Assembly (NCBI GenBank): GCA_948567375.1
Contig: OX419762.1
Coordinates: 15,196,001-15,260,000 of the forward strand
Source of the DNA: Lunularia cruciata
Lineage: Eukaryota; Streptophyta; Marchantiopsida; Lunulariales; Lunulariaceae
Length of the DNA stretch: 64,000 nucleotides
Reading direction: 5' to 3'
The notes below the pieces were generated by a model. The model was not told where the DNA came from. It saw only the letters and a list, made by a program, of their open reading frames with translations, and searched no databases. The position numbers and the translations under genes were made by a program. Below, piece after piece: positions 45,447 to 56,284 of this stretch; the stretch's first letter is position 1, and the number at the start of each line of letters is the position of its first letter.

Positions 45447-45724
45447 AATGCCTAGCATGAGCTTCGGCTTTAGTATTCATAAGGAGCATAGAAGGCTCTT
45501 GAGAAGCTTCTCAAGAAGTTTTCTTGAGTTGCTTTCTTAGAGTGCAAACCAAGTTAGCCAAGAAGTTTCTCAAGAAGCTAGAAACTATCTTTCTAGAAAC
45601 TATCCACTTGGGGTGCAAGCTAAGGTAGTCGGGAAGCTTACTAGATATTTCTAGAATATTCTAGGCTAATTTGGCCTATTCATTAGCCCTAACTAACTTC
45701 ATTGCTAAACTCCATATTGTTACA
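45447..45724 (-). mobile_element. Truncated LTR-B at the right end of the nest
   Basis: Starts inside the LTR at AATGCCTAGCATGAG and ends at ATTGTTACA (45724). It lies head-to-tail against the preceding LTR-B and lacks the first about 110 bp. The right flank returns to the interrupted LINE endonuclease frame. Confidence 0.7.
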
Positions 45725-46310
45725 ACAAACAACACGTGTCAAGGCAAACTTATACTTGGTCTGAGATGATCAATGACAATAGTAGATATCGTGGTTACGA
45801 ATCCTATGTTGAATAAAGTTTTGGAAGGAATGATTATCTATCACCCGGATGGGCGGCGAGTGCAATAGCAGGTCGTAAGGTCTCCAAGTATAGGAGCATG
45901 CAACGATGTCACTTCTTTGTTCCTCTATCTTTGGAGTTATATGGAGCAATGGATACAGTATTAGACACATTTGTCAAGGAGTGCATGGGAGTTTATTATG
46001 TTAGGTGCCATAGGTACCACTCTCACTCTCATACTTTGTTCTTCTAGCCTTGGAATTATATGGGACGATGGACAAAACATTCAACACATTTGTCAAGGAG
46101 AGTATGACAGTTTATTATGTTAGGCGCCATGGGGTACCACTCTCATACTTTATATTATATTTTAGATAGTTGGTGTCCATTGCTCTATAAAATACAGATG
46201 TTGGTGCAATCCATAAGAGAGTAATCACACTAGATGATACTTTTTGGGATGCCTCCGATGTCTGTAGACTGTACTATTGTCTATATATGCGAATATATAC
46301 TTTCTAGTGA
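45725..46310 (+). mobile_element. LINE-like element, right half
   Basis: Resumes the endonuclease domain broken at 16314: an IVDIVVTNP catalytic-strand motif, VLEGMIIYHPDG, then (frame-shifted) the KVSKY-equivalent and LFVPLSLELYG. The C-terminal part reads VYYVRRHGVPLSHS and GAIHKRVITLDDTFWDAS, the latter parts shared with 51330-51480. Frameshifts and stops are frequent. Confidence 0.65.
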
Positions 46311-46710
46311 AGATGACCACATAGAAAAAATGAAGGATGGGAAGACCCCATCAAGCTGTACAAGGGAGAGGTATACAGTATAGTTGAGTATTGTCTATAG
46401 ATTGTACTCTACTGTCTATGCAAGTTCGTACCGTCTATAGTTCTACAGTTCGTACAGTCTACAGTTCGTACTTGCATATGAATATATTAAGTATATACTG
46501 TTTAGTTGAGTATTGTCTATAGACTGTACTCTATTGTCCATGCAAGTTCGTGCAGTCTATAGTCTATAGTTCGTACTTGCATTCGAATATCTTCAGTGTA
46601 GTAAAGCAGATGTGCAGGCTTGCATTCTAATATCTTAAGTGTAGTAAAGCAGATTTGCAGGCTTGATGGGGTCTTTACTTTCTTCGTGTTTTCCACGCGG
46701 GCGGACTAAC
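46311..46710. repeat. Rearranged LINE 3' ends with internal tandem repeats
   Basis: An inverted LINE tail (GAAGGATGGGAAGACCCCAT, about 46332-46352) and a direct tail (GCTTGATGGGGTCTTTAC, about 46658-46675) face each other. Between them a unit of about 120-130 bp carrying TAGTTGAGTATTGTCTATAGA and GCAAGTTCGT is repeated (46371-46490, 46491-46625), plus a shorter third copy. This is local rearrangement of one element end. Confidence 0.6.
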
Positions 46711-47004
46711 AAATTATTCTTTTTTCAAATTACCCCTATTGCGCTCACTCGACACCCTTCATCTTGCATAAGGTCGAGGCCAAGCCTTGTCCAACGCAGC
46801 AAAATGAAGATCAGGGCCGTGGGTGGGTGAAAAGCAAGATTCAATGCTCGAAATATGGCCAGCCCCATCATCAATCAGAGCATGGAATAGTAGTGATCCG
46901 TTTCTGGCCACTAGCTTGCGGTGATACATTGTCGTCAATGGTGCAATTCGTGAAGTAAACATCGAGTGGTTGGGAAATTTGACTGGATCTGAAATTTACT
47001 TGCA

Positions 47005-49039
47005 ATGACAATGGGCGTTGCAATTTGGCTTGTGGTACTGGTCCTTGCTGCGGTACCAGTGAAGGCGATTCACTTGTCATGTACTCCGACGTTGTTCAGT
47101 TTTGGCACATCCTTATCTGATACAGGGAATCGGCATTACATTTTACCCCACAATACTTTCGCGGATAATCCACCGTACGGCGAAACTTACTTCGGCCACC
47201 CCTTCAACCGATTTTCGGATGGACGCCTCATTCTGGATTTCATTGGTTTGTATGCGGCTCCCCTGAATTGTCTTGAGTGTGAAGCATACTTTTCTGCAAC
47301 TGCTTCCCCTTCATGTGGCAAACTCCCTCTAGATTCTGAAGTTTTACAGTTTATTCGATCTGAAGTTTGACAATTTATTTGATCTGTGGGTTCGCTCAAT
47401 TTACTTGATTGATGGGTTTAGGGTTCGTCACTGATTCAGTGACGAACAATACCTGCATACAGGAATGTGGATTGCAGCAGAGTGGGTAATTTGCCAGTGC
47501 AGAACTGTCCATCTGTAGTAAATACAGAGTAGTAATATGTCCAGATGAAGCTTTCCTTCATGTAAAAGAAGACAGTATTAAACGATTCGTCCGTTTCTGC
47601 AGCTAGCACATTGGGAATCCCTTTCATCGAGCCGTTCCTTACTGACGATGTCCTTGATTATACCCAAGGGGTGAACTTCGCATTCTCTGGGGCATTGGCA
47701 CTGCCTCAGGGTTTACCGTACTACTTCGATGTCCAAGTGAGCCAGTTTTCGAGCTTCCGAGCAAGAGCTTTGAGTGAGTATAAGATTCGGTCTTCAAAAC
47801 TCTTGCACGGAAGGTTTGAATATATCAGAACATCTCTCACGACATGACAGCGATATCTTCACTCAACAACACTCATGTATTGGAGTGTTTGGTCCTTGTG
47901 CGATATGTGCAGCTCTATCATCTCCATCAAATGTTCCGGAGCTGAAAGATTTCGATCAGGGATTGTATATAATCTTTTTCGGAAGAAATGACTTAACAGA
48001 CTCGTATATGGTGGACAGAATGACAACTACTCAGGTCCTCCAGACCGTGGTGCCCAAGATTGTTCGAGTGATTGTCGATGGTATCCAGGTAAAAGCACAT
48101 TGTTGTCTCATGGCACACGCTTTGGTTGATTTCTTGCCCTGGTGTGTATCGATCGGACTTCAATTTGGGTACAGGAATCGAGCTGACACCTCCATCGCTG
48201 ATTTTGTAGGATCTGTACGATAATGGGGCCAGAAACTTCATGGTCTTCAACGTCAATCCGCAAGGATGTCAGCCTCAGTACCTGACTCTGTTCGGAGGTC
48301 CGGATGTCGAGCGCGATACGAGAGGATGTTTAGCAGAATACAACCGTGTAGTTGAAGTTCTCAACTCGCTTCTTCTGCTAGCCGTTCAAAATCTGAGAGT
48401 AAGTTTGACAGGGTCGACAATTATGTTTGCGGATCTTTATGGTATCGCCAAACAAGCTTTCGACAATCCGGAGAAATACGGTTAGTTCTCACTTCTTCCC
48501 ACTAGTGTGCGATGGATTTCGTGCATGAACTTCGTGTGGATGTTGCTGTTCCTAGAGCAGAAGGTTTGATAGTGCCCACGAAATTTTCCATCCCCTGTGA
48601 TGCGTCAAAAAAATTTCTGTGGATGCATATAGTCTTCAAGGTCACAGGGAAGATGATTGCACATGGCCTACTGCCAGGATGATCTCACTGCGTTCCTTTG
48701 ATTTCTTTGGTTGACAAGAAGTTTTCTGACTTTGTCATAGGTTTCGCTCCGGACAAGACACTGATGTCCTGCTGTGGAAAAGGTGGCAAATACAAGTACA
48801 ATCCCATTGGTAGATGTGGATTTCGTGGGATGGTTGATGGCGAATGGTTCGATAATTCTGTAGCATGTGATAATCCAAACGAGCATATCACGTGGGATGG
48901 CGTCCACTTCACAGAAGCATTCCACAAATATGCGACGCAACTGCTAATGGCAGGCAAATTCCTCGATCCTCCTATCAACCTTTCAAGAGAATGCATTTCC
49001 GAGTCAAAGCTTTCGACCTCTTGTTCGAATTCCGGGTAA
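47005..49039 (+). CDS. Secreted GDSL esterase/lipase, five exons
   Basis: Exons 47005-47245, 47603-47773, 47913-48088, 48210-48480 and 48741-49039 join in frame with GT-AG introns (357, 139, 121 and 260 bp) to a 385-residue protein, normal for plant GDSL lipases. A signal peptide ends near residue 21 (VPVKA). Block I reads FSFGTSLSDTGN with nucleophile Ser36, so the usual GDS is GTS. PPYGETYFGHPFNRFSDGRL follows. Other blocks are GVNFAFSGALAL, the FFGRND oxyanion motif (G161-D164) and DNGARNFMVFN, and the WDGVHFTEA block supplies Asp339 and His342. The catalytic triad is intact, so the enzyme probably hydrolyses ester bonds of lipids or cell-wall polymers outside the cell. The ATG at 47011 (ACAATGG) is an alternative start two residues later. 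Confidence 0.9.
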
Positions 49040-50339
49040 CATCTCCTCAATTGAGAAAACCGGTCTTTGGTCGAATGTGTTTGGTTCGGATTTCAATAAT
49101 CTGGTGCCATTTTTTTCTCAAATGGGAACTCTCGATCATATCATTTTATCACAGAAGCGCGGGACACGAGTGTGACAGTTCATGTGTCGATCTCCCGGCC
49201 CAAGTTCCCTACTCTCTCTACTTCCTATTTCATCATCCTCACGGTATACTGCACGTGGGCAACTAGCCCAGCGTCAAGATCTTGTCTTAGTGCAGTTATA
49301 GCAATGAGGTCTGGTCCTCGCTGACAGCAGGATTTGTTATTTATAACTTAACAAGCCGCCGTATGACCTGAACTTTCATCAGCACATGTATATGCTGGAT
49401 GAGGAAGAAAAAGCGACCGCGTGTGAAAACAAGGATGGAAAGACCCCTCCAAGCCTTCCAAGTAGAAGACTATGATATGATATGATATGATAGATAAGAT
49501 GCCCACTTGCAACTGGGGAAGACATCTTTTCCTTTGTCTCAATACGCGATTTACTGGAGCGAGTTTGAATCTCATGAATATATACAGATGAGAACAACCG
49601 TATACGTCAAAAAAGCGATCGTGAGATAGTAGTACGGTAGTTTTGGTGAGGAGAAGCAGAATGGGAGTCGATGGAACAACGAAAACTTCCCAGGATTCTG
49701 AAATCTAGGGAAAGAGGATTCACCAAAACAGTAAGTAGATGTCTCCAGATTCAGAAGCTGTTGCAAGAGAACCTTTCGTTTCTGGTTGTAATCCATCAAA
49801 TGAAAGGCGTAAGCGCAGTCATACGATTAAGGGAAGATGAGCGTTCGATTGTGTCCCACGCTTCTGTTGGATTGAGTTTCTACAACGAGTGCAACGGGGA
49901 CCAGTCAAGAAACACCTGTTGAACAAAATGTCATGGAGGCAATCACATCACACTTGAATTGTCGATCTCAAACGGACTATTCAAGAGAATTCTCTTGACG
50001 GTCGAGTTTGGATACAAGATTTTGATAAGTTCTACGTGGAAGTAAAGTAGAATTGATACTATCATGTAGTTAGAGGGCTTTAACAGAACTGAGATCCGTA
50101 GGAAATATTATTCAAATTAAACCAAATTGACTTTGTAATGTATCTTACACATTAAAATACGTCTAAGGCAATACGAAATAATGAGATGATATACAAGCCT
50201 AAGCTATTGCATAATAAGATAAGTATTTGAAGTCTCTTTATTGATTTGTGTGTTCAGCGAGAAATAATAGTGCTTGATCAAGGATGAAGATTTCATTCCA
50301 TCATGATTTGATATACAAATGAGACTATCAAAGACATAT
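49040..50339. other. 3' flank of the GDSL gene
   Basis: The first about 200 bp probably contain the 3' UTR. A short TATGA repeat occurs near 49471-49491. No other gene is seen apart from the LINE tail listed separately. Confidence 0.4.
49404..49460 (-). mobile_element. LINE 3' tail fragment
   Basis: On the minus strand it reads GCTTGGAGGGGTCTTTCCAT, then CCTTGTTTTCACACGCGGTCGC. This matches the tail at 54541-54577 (CTTGACGGGTCTTCCCATCC, then CTTGTTTTCACAACCGGTCGC). It is a very short 5'-truncated copy just downstream of the GDSL gene. Confidence 0.6.
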
Positions 50340-51660
50340 CCCACATTCTATTTCAACCAAGGACTTTTGAGTGTGTGAGAGTGGATTTGGCATGTAGATA
50401 AACATCTTTATTGATCTCGTGCGGAAGGGTAGGTCTATTATCTATAGAGGAGATGATACCTACAATGTTTTTGTGTACTTATGTTCTCTCGGCATCCTTG
50501 CTTTCTTGCCATTTTGTGATTAGTTAATTTTGGAGACTTCCGTGACCAGGTAGAGGAGTGATTCTTTTCTCTCTAGGTGTTATTATGGAAAATGAAAGAT
50601 GGTCTATCTCCATGGGCACGTGAAGACCTTCCATCCTTTGCTACACTATCATCAGATTGGATCAAAGGTTTAAAATCTTCCTTGATGGAGTGATAGTGTA
50701 AGCATATGCTACATTCTCTCTCAGTTGACTTGTCCATTCCTCAAGTCACTAGAGCACACCTTTTCTCTTGCTCCAACAAGGGTGCATGCTCTTGGATCCT
50801 AGCTCTAGAATGCATTAAGGCATTCGACTTGCACGACCCACTTCCTCTACAACGATGAGGTTCCGCCAAGGTTTGGTCCACCTGTCTACATCTTTGTTAT
50901 CCACTAGTGAGTATTGTTCTACACTAGATGCAAAAGTGGTCCATATGACATGGTGTCCTTATGAAGGACAAAGGATAGCTACCATGATGTCATCAAGGAT
51001 ATAGTGTTTGCTATGGAACGAGAGAGTGGATACCTTGCTTGGAGGGGAGCTTCATATTCTTTGCAGATAACACATGTCAAAGTAGACTTATACTTGATCC
51101 GAGATGATCAAGTGATAGTGGCGGATGTTATAGTAACAAACCCTACACATGATGCAGTTTTGGAAGGAGTGATTATTTATCCTCATGGATGGCTGGCAAG
51201 CGGAGATGCAGAACGCAAGGTCTCCAAGTATAGGAGTATGCAACGACGTTACCTCTTTGTCCCTCTAGCCTTGGAGTTTTATGGGGCGATGGACATTGCA
51301 TTTGACACATTTGTTAGGGAGTGCATGATTATATTAGATGCCAGTGGGTACCACTCTCACTCTCATACTTTGTAGCTTAATTTAGACAATGTGTGTCCAT
51401 TGGTATACAAAGAGCATTGGCAAGTGCAATCCATAGGAGAGCAATCACTCTAGGTGATGCTTCTTTGGACGCTCCAATAGTTTGTAGACCTTACGACTTG
51501 CATAGCTCGGATATCTTAGGTGCGGTTGGGCAAATTTCTCATATCGTTACTATTGGGGCCTAGCTCCATTCTACCTCTTTTGTCTCTCCTTTGTTTGGCT
51601 TGATGGGGTCTTCACATCCTTCTTGTGAACTATGTTGTTACCTCCTCTCGTTCCATTCTT
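50340..51660 (+). mobile_element. LINE-like copy, uninterrupted endonuclease domain
   Basis: Post-RT region (RVGLLSIEE equivalent), then a zinc-finger-like C-x-C...H-x3-C (about 50910-50960), then a frame at 51004-51375. That frame reads ESGYLAWRG, the HVKVDLYLIRDDQVIVADVI strand, VTNPTHDAVLEGVIIYPHG, a KVSKY helix and LFVPLALEFYG. The pattern (HD..RD..., D, D-x-V, K..KY) is that of a restriction-like PD-(D/E)XK endonuclease at the end of R2/NeSL-type LINEs. The 3' UTR ends in the CTTGATGGGGTCTTC tail without poly(A). It begins at nearly the same point as the copy at 15610. Frameshifted, inactive. Confidence 0.6.
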
Positions 51661-51754
51661 CAAAGCATATTGGTATTTCATGTTTTTGTACCACATGAGT
51701 GCATGAATAAACCAGAATTTCATAATTTCAAGACCTTATGACACATGAAAAAAT

Positions 51755-52753
51755 ATGCTCAATTGAGGATAAAAGAACCTCCCAAGAGAAACTCAAGAGA
51801 ATAAACACAAAGCTTCACACTCAATACTCTGATGCCCTAAAAGAGCACCTTGTCTTTATTATATAGCAAAGAGAATCCCTTCAAAGAAGCTCCACCCTTG
51901 GATTAAATACATGGATTGATGAATCTCATTGAGTTTCACCCTTAGATTAGTTGCATGGATAGGTGGCATGTCGGTCCTTGTCATATTTGGTTGGTTGTAA
52001 CAATATGGAGTTTAATGACGAAGTTGGTCGGGCTTACGAAGTAGAGAATAAGACAAAATAGCCTAGAATATTCTAGAAGCATCTAAGAAGCTTCTTAAGA
52101 AGCTTCCCAACTAGTTAACTTGTGCCCTAAGCAGGTAGCTTCTAGAAGTTTCTAACTAGCTTAGCTTGCACGCCAAGTAGGCAGCTTCTAGAAGGAAGCT
52201 TCTTGAGAAGCTTCCTAGTTAACTTGGCTTGCACTCCAAGAAAGCGGCTCAAGGAGGCTTCTTGAAGAAGCTTCAAGGGTCTTGTATGCTACCTATAAAT
52301 ACCAAGGCCGAAGCTCATGCTAGGCATTCAGAGTTTTCCCTCATTCAAGTGTCCCAATGTGAGTTTCCATTCTCCTATTTCTCTCCTCGGTTTTGGTCTT
52401 TTACATTGGTCAAATAGGTTTGACCAAAAGGAACCTTCTTATAGGAAGCGCAAAATTGCAGAGGTGAGGTACAATTGGAGAGCTCTCTACGAGATAAATA
52501 GTGGGGGGAGAAGGCCTACCTTTCCATTGGTTGGGAGGCAAATTTTCCATTTTGAGGCCTTATTCATCCATTTAGGCCTTCAAAATTGGCTCTAAAATTT
52601 TTCAAGGTGTTTTCAACTCCTACTCTATTAGTGGAAGTACTCTTTTGATGACACCTCTATATGATCTACTTAGTACATCATATATAACATCTTTCCAAAT
52701 GTTATCAAGCTAATTTTCACCTCTAGATAATATGTCTAGCTATTGGTATTACA
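51755..52753 (-). mobile_element. LTR-A solo LTR, short form, carrying a nested LTR-B
   Basis: Ends TATTGGTATTACA at 52753; the left edge (about 51755) is diverged. Landmarks run in reverse relative to 23926: CTTTATTATATAGCAAAGAG, a TTTAGGCCT block and ATGTCTAGCTATTGGT. Removing the 410-bp LTR-B and one 5-bp duplication leaves about 584 bp, with only one copy of the internal unit that is doubled in the long form. Confidence 0.7.
51996..52405 (+). mobile_element. LTR-B solo LTR with TTGGT TSD
   Basis: 410 bp, TGTAACAATATGG to GGTCTTTTACA, flanked by perfect 5-bp repeats TTGGT at 51991-51995 and 52406-52410. Internal features are AAGCTTC-rich short repeats, a CTATAAATACC TATA-like box near 52288-52298, and the CATGCTAGGCATTC block in the presumed R region. 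It is the cleanest LTR-B reference in the window. Confidence 0.93.
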
Positions 52754-53039
52754 TCGATAGATAAGTTAACTATGGCATTGTTCTCCATTCATGTTTATTG
52801 TAGTGATGAGTTCAGTGCACAGGTATATTGCAAAGCAGTTTTGAGAGGAAAGAGATTGAAGTAAAAGAGAAGAAACAATCTCAACATATTTGTTAAGTGT
52901 TGCAACTATGTTAACAACCTATCTAATGGGGTTTTGTTAGACATTTATTGATACACATTAATCTAGTTAAAAAATATGCCCCATATCACATTCTCCACAC
53001 AAGAGAAGAAAATACTTTCTTTTCTCAACAAACCTCCTC

Positions 53040-53215
53040 ACTTACCCTCATGCTTCTCCAACATATTTTCAACTGTTATTAAAGTGTAGAAATGCTAGAG
53101 CTCATTAATAATGTGTTGTAGAATTCACTTACCCTTGTACTTCTCCAACATATTTTTAGTTGTTGTTGAAGTGTAGAAATAATGTTGCTCATCAATAATG
53201 TGTTGTAGAACTCTC
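53040..53215. repeat. Tandem duplication of about 87 bp
   Basis: Two diverged copies run from ACTTACCCT through CTTCTCCAACATATTTT to AATGTGTTGTAGAA. A shorter duplication, CTATGTGATAAAAGAAGGT, follows at about 53224-53262. Confidence 0.75.
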
Positions 53216-53460
53216 ATTGACTCCTATGTGATAAAAGAAGGTGACCTATGTGATAAAAGAAGGTTAAAAATGGAGACACCAATCAATCACAAAAACCTTA
53301 TTACTTCCAAAAAACTGAAGGTATAACCTGCTGAATTATGAAGGGTTATTAAATGCAAAATCATGACCATTTAAAAAAAAAGTAGATTGAAAGATCATTC
53401 ACATTAGAAAGCAAACAAGGTGTTAGCAATACTCCAGAAAAGAAAATCTGGAACTTTTGA

Positions 53461-53640
53461 TATAACATGGTCCGCAAAATAAAAAAAACTGATGTTAAAC
53501 TCACAATGAAGGGTAATTATAACACATGTGTGATCATTATACCGTGAGTTTTGCCAAACTCACAAATCTCTAGAGAACTAGCCTCTCGAGAATTTACAAT
53601 GATTTTTTGAGGAGACTTTGCATGACCTAAAGTAAACTCC
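53461..53640. mobile_element. Degenerate MITE related to 57055-57401
   Basis: Has GGTCCGCAAAAT near the left end and GACTTTGCATGACC near the right end, and internal strings such as TGATCATTATACCGTGAG and TTTTGCCAAACTCAC that recall the intact MITE. Terminal repeats are eroded. Confidence 0.4.
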
Positions 53641-53794
53641 TCATCCAGATCAGGCTTATCGTCACTATCTGCATTTTAGATAACATCATATTCTCTTGAA
53701 TATACCGATTGCAACCCTGAGTTTGGCTCCACTTTAATCTCAAATTTATACTTGCAGTCAAGTCAATTGCAAGCGAGTTTCAAAGAAACTCATC

Positions 53795-54580
53795 ATTCCA
53801 TTGTGTGCATCTTCATTAATCACTTGTGAGTGTGGTTATACTCTAGATGCAACCTGCAGTCCACATGACACGATGTCCTCTTGAAGACAGAGTATAATTA
53901 CCTCACAATGCAATCAAGGATAGAATGTTTTTCATGGTATGAGAGAGTGGATACCTTGCTTGAAAGAAGCTTTGGTAGCTTGGCAGGCTACATGAGTCAA
54001 GGTAAACTTAGTTAGTGGTCAAGTGACAATAACAAATATTGTGTTTACAAACCCTACACTGATCCAATGTTGGAGAGAGTGATCACTCATCCATCCAGGA
54101 GGATGAGTGTTGAACAGAGCGACAGCGGGCAAAGTCTCCAAGTATAGGGGTATATGCCGATGTCACCTCTTTGTTCTTTTAGTCTTGGAGTTGTATGGAA
54201 TGAAGGACATAACATTTGATCACGGATTGGAGCATATCATTGTAGACTATAGGGGCATATTGTTTGTTCTTTTAGTCTTGGAATTATATGGAATGATGGA
54301 CATAACATTTGATCACGGTTGCGGATGGGGCATATAATTGTAGATGATAGGGGCCATCGATCTTATTCTCATATTTAACATGTGTATTGCTCTATAAAGA
54401 CATTGATTTATATAATCCATAGAAGAAACCATCACACCTAGTCACATCTTGTCTAGTTTATATATCTTAGGAGTTGGACGACAGATTCCTCTTAACCGAC
54501 CCATTAACCGATACCATTTTACCCTCTTGTCCGACTTGACGGGTCTTCCCATCCTTCTTGTTTTCACAACCGGTCGCGTT
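53795..54580 (+). mobile_element. LINE-like copy, strongly decayed
   Basis: Starts near the zinc-finger region (CECGYTLDA reading near 53828) and continues through ESGYLA- and VTNPT-equivalent sequence and two LFVLLVLELYGM blocks, the second from a local duplication near 54155-54330. It ends with the tail CTTGACGGGTCTTCCCATCC and GGTCGCG. Confidence 0.55.
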
Positions 54581-55581
54581 TTTCTACTTGCGGACAACGG
54601 TAAAAACCCACGTCAATGACAATAACTGATGAACTTGCAACATACAACCATGTAAAGTAAACCACGTCGATGTTAGCATCCGAACTGCCAGTACTGCAGT
54701 AATACAGTACTGCAGTCCAGATGTCTGTTTACCAAGCGAGATGGACAACTTCGCTTCACTTCTGCCTGATCTAGACACGAAGTAAAATCGGACTCAGCAT
54801 GCAGCTGACGACGTGGCAGCTCCATGAGCAGCGGGTTACTTCCTGTAAATTGAGCTGCTGATCTGTTCGTCGTTCTGTACAGCGGCAATTGTGCATTCGG
54901 ATCCTGATTTTGATTTCGATCTATAGAGTCTACAACTGTTGTTCCGTTTGACAGAAGTTACTGGCCAGCGGCACGGAATTGCTTGGGTGAGGTTTCTTCG
55001 CGTTCGAATCTGCAATTGATCAGGCTTCTAAGGTCTAAGGTCAGGCAATGTCTCGTCTCTTCTAGTCTGCTTTTTATTGCTCGCTTGGGACCGAGTGTGA
55101 AGTTGGTCTTTGGATGCAATTTAGCGCTAAGATTTGATGCTTCATGATGTACCCTATGTGAAAAACTGGTTGATGACATCAAATTGGTAATTTGGTTTGC
55201 GTTTTGAGTGTCAACTTAAAGGTTGATGTTGTATGCTATGCATTCCTTGGAGGATTAAGTGTATGGCACGAAATCGGGATCGTATGATTTTCATGCCGAC
55301 TTGATAAGTATCTTGAAGAGCACACTTGTCAAGTCGGCAAGTGTGCTCTTCAAGATGCTTATCATACTCAAGATGCTTATCTCATAAAATTTGGATTTCT
55401 CGGAACAGCACCAACAAAAGAAATTGTCGTTGCCAATTGTTTCTCCCGCGACTACAGTTCAGGCTCTCCCATACATGCATGTCTTTAGTTTCGCGGGACG
55501 TTAAATTAATGTCCTCCCATGCACTTAGCTGTGCAGGAATTTTAGCTAAACTCGATCCCGGGTCGTTACGCAGGATACAAC
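54581..55581. other. Upstream region of the small membrane-protein gene
   Basis: No gene is seen. A direct repeat CAGTACTGCAGT occurs twice near 54690-54716. The region probably carries the promoter of the gene at 55582, together with the complex hairpin listed separately. Confidence 0.35.
55296..55382. repeat. Overlapping alternative hairpins
   Basis: A 28-nt arm (55301-55328) pairs with 55338-55365 with two mismatches around a 9-base loop. GCCGACTTGA (55296-55305) also pairs perfectly with TCAAGTCGGC (55329-55338), which would break the first hairpin. TCAAGATGCTTATC is then repeated directly (55349-55362, 55368-55381). The pattern suggests a template-switch mutation or a bistable RNA fold in the 5' flank. 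Confidence 0.75.
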
Positions 55582-56284
55582 ATGGAGGGCAGGGCTAGGG
55601 ATCAGCCGAGGCTCGGTATGGAAGGAGTAGGGGGAACTACAAAACCTGGCAATGTCCTGAAACGGGCCAACTTTCGTGTGTATTTCGTGGGAGGAATGGC
55701 TGCCCTTGGTACGTAGGCAACGCCTAAACCAGTATAGTTTACCTTCCTATCTGCAGGTCTAAGTACTGTCACAGACGTGGAAAATATATTTGACAACTTT
55801 TACATCAGTTTAACGTTATGTTCGTCAAATTATTCTTCTCCAATAACTTGATCAAACTTTCTGAATATTATGCTGGAGAAAACGAGAGCTCGCAAACAGC
55901 TCAAATCGGTAGAGAAGTCATGTATGCATTTCAAGCAAAGACTCTCTCTCTCTTCATTAGTTGATCAATTTCCGCTAACGATCACCAAACTACAGTCATA
56001 TGTTGCCGGATTTTTCATACTGCGAATTGCATGTACCTGCCGCAGGATTGACCTGGTTTCTGACAACAGTGGAACCATTTGCATCGAAGTTGAATCCTGC
56101 CACAACGAAAGCTGCAGATTTGAGTAGGGGGAGCAAGAAAGTTCCAACGGTACCATACGAGAAGGATAAAGACCAAGCTCATCATCCCGAAGGTCCTGAT
56201 CTGCAGATCTCTCCAAAATCCAAAACTCCCCACACCGGTGTTGGATTAGGACAAAGTGAGGGTCGGAAGACCGGACCGGTGTAA
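55582..56284 (+). CDS. Small single-pass membrane protein, two exons
   Basis: Exons 55582-55708 and 56046-56284 join through a GTACGT...CGCAG intron (337 bp) into 121 residues. The splice restores a continuous hydrophobic segment, VYFVGGMAALG+LTWFLTTVEPF, near residues 34-56, preceded by a basic KRANFR. The C-terminal half is hydrophilic, rich in Lys, Pro and Ser. Neither exon has strong support alone. The case for a gene is that the only consistent splice keeps the frame and builds one clean transmembrane helix. The layout (short N-terminus, one helix, soluble tail) is like many small mitochondrial or ER membrane subunits, but I recognise no family. Confidence 0.55.

Larger units (their letters stand above)
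52754..53794. other. Old repeat debris, possible copia-type LTR remnant
   Basis: On the minus strand TGTTGGAGAAGCATGAGGG near 53062, and TTTGTTGAGAAAAGAAAG shortly after, look like the start of a Ty1/copia LTR. GAACAATGCCATAG near 52785 could be its end and a mutated primer-binding site. No coding sequence is present. Confidence 0.3.

Noticed and set aside
55301..55365. microRNA precursor
   Set aside because: The stem is good, but the 9-base loop, the overlapping alternative stem and the adjacent direct repeat fit a template-switch product better; no expression evidence.
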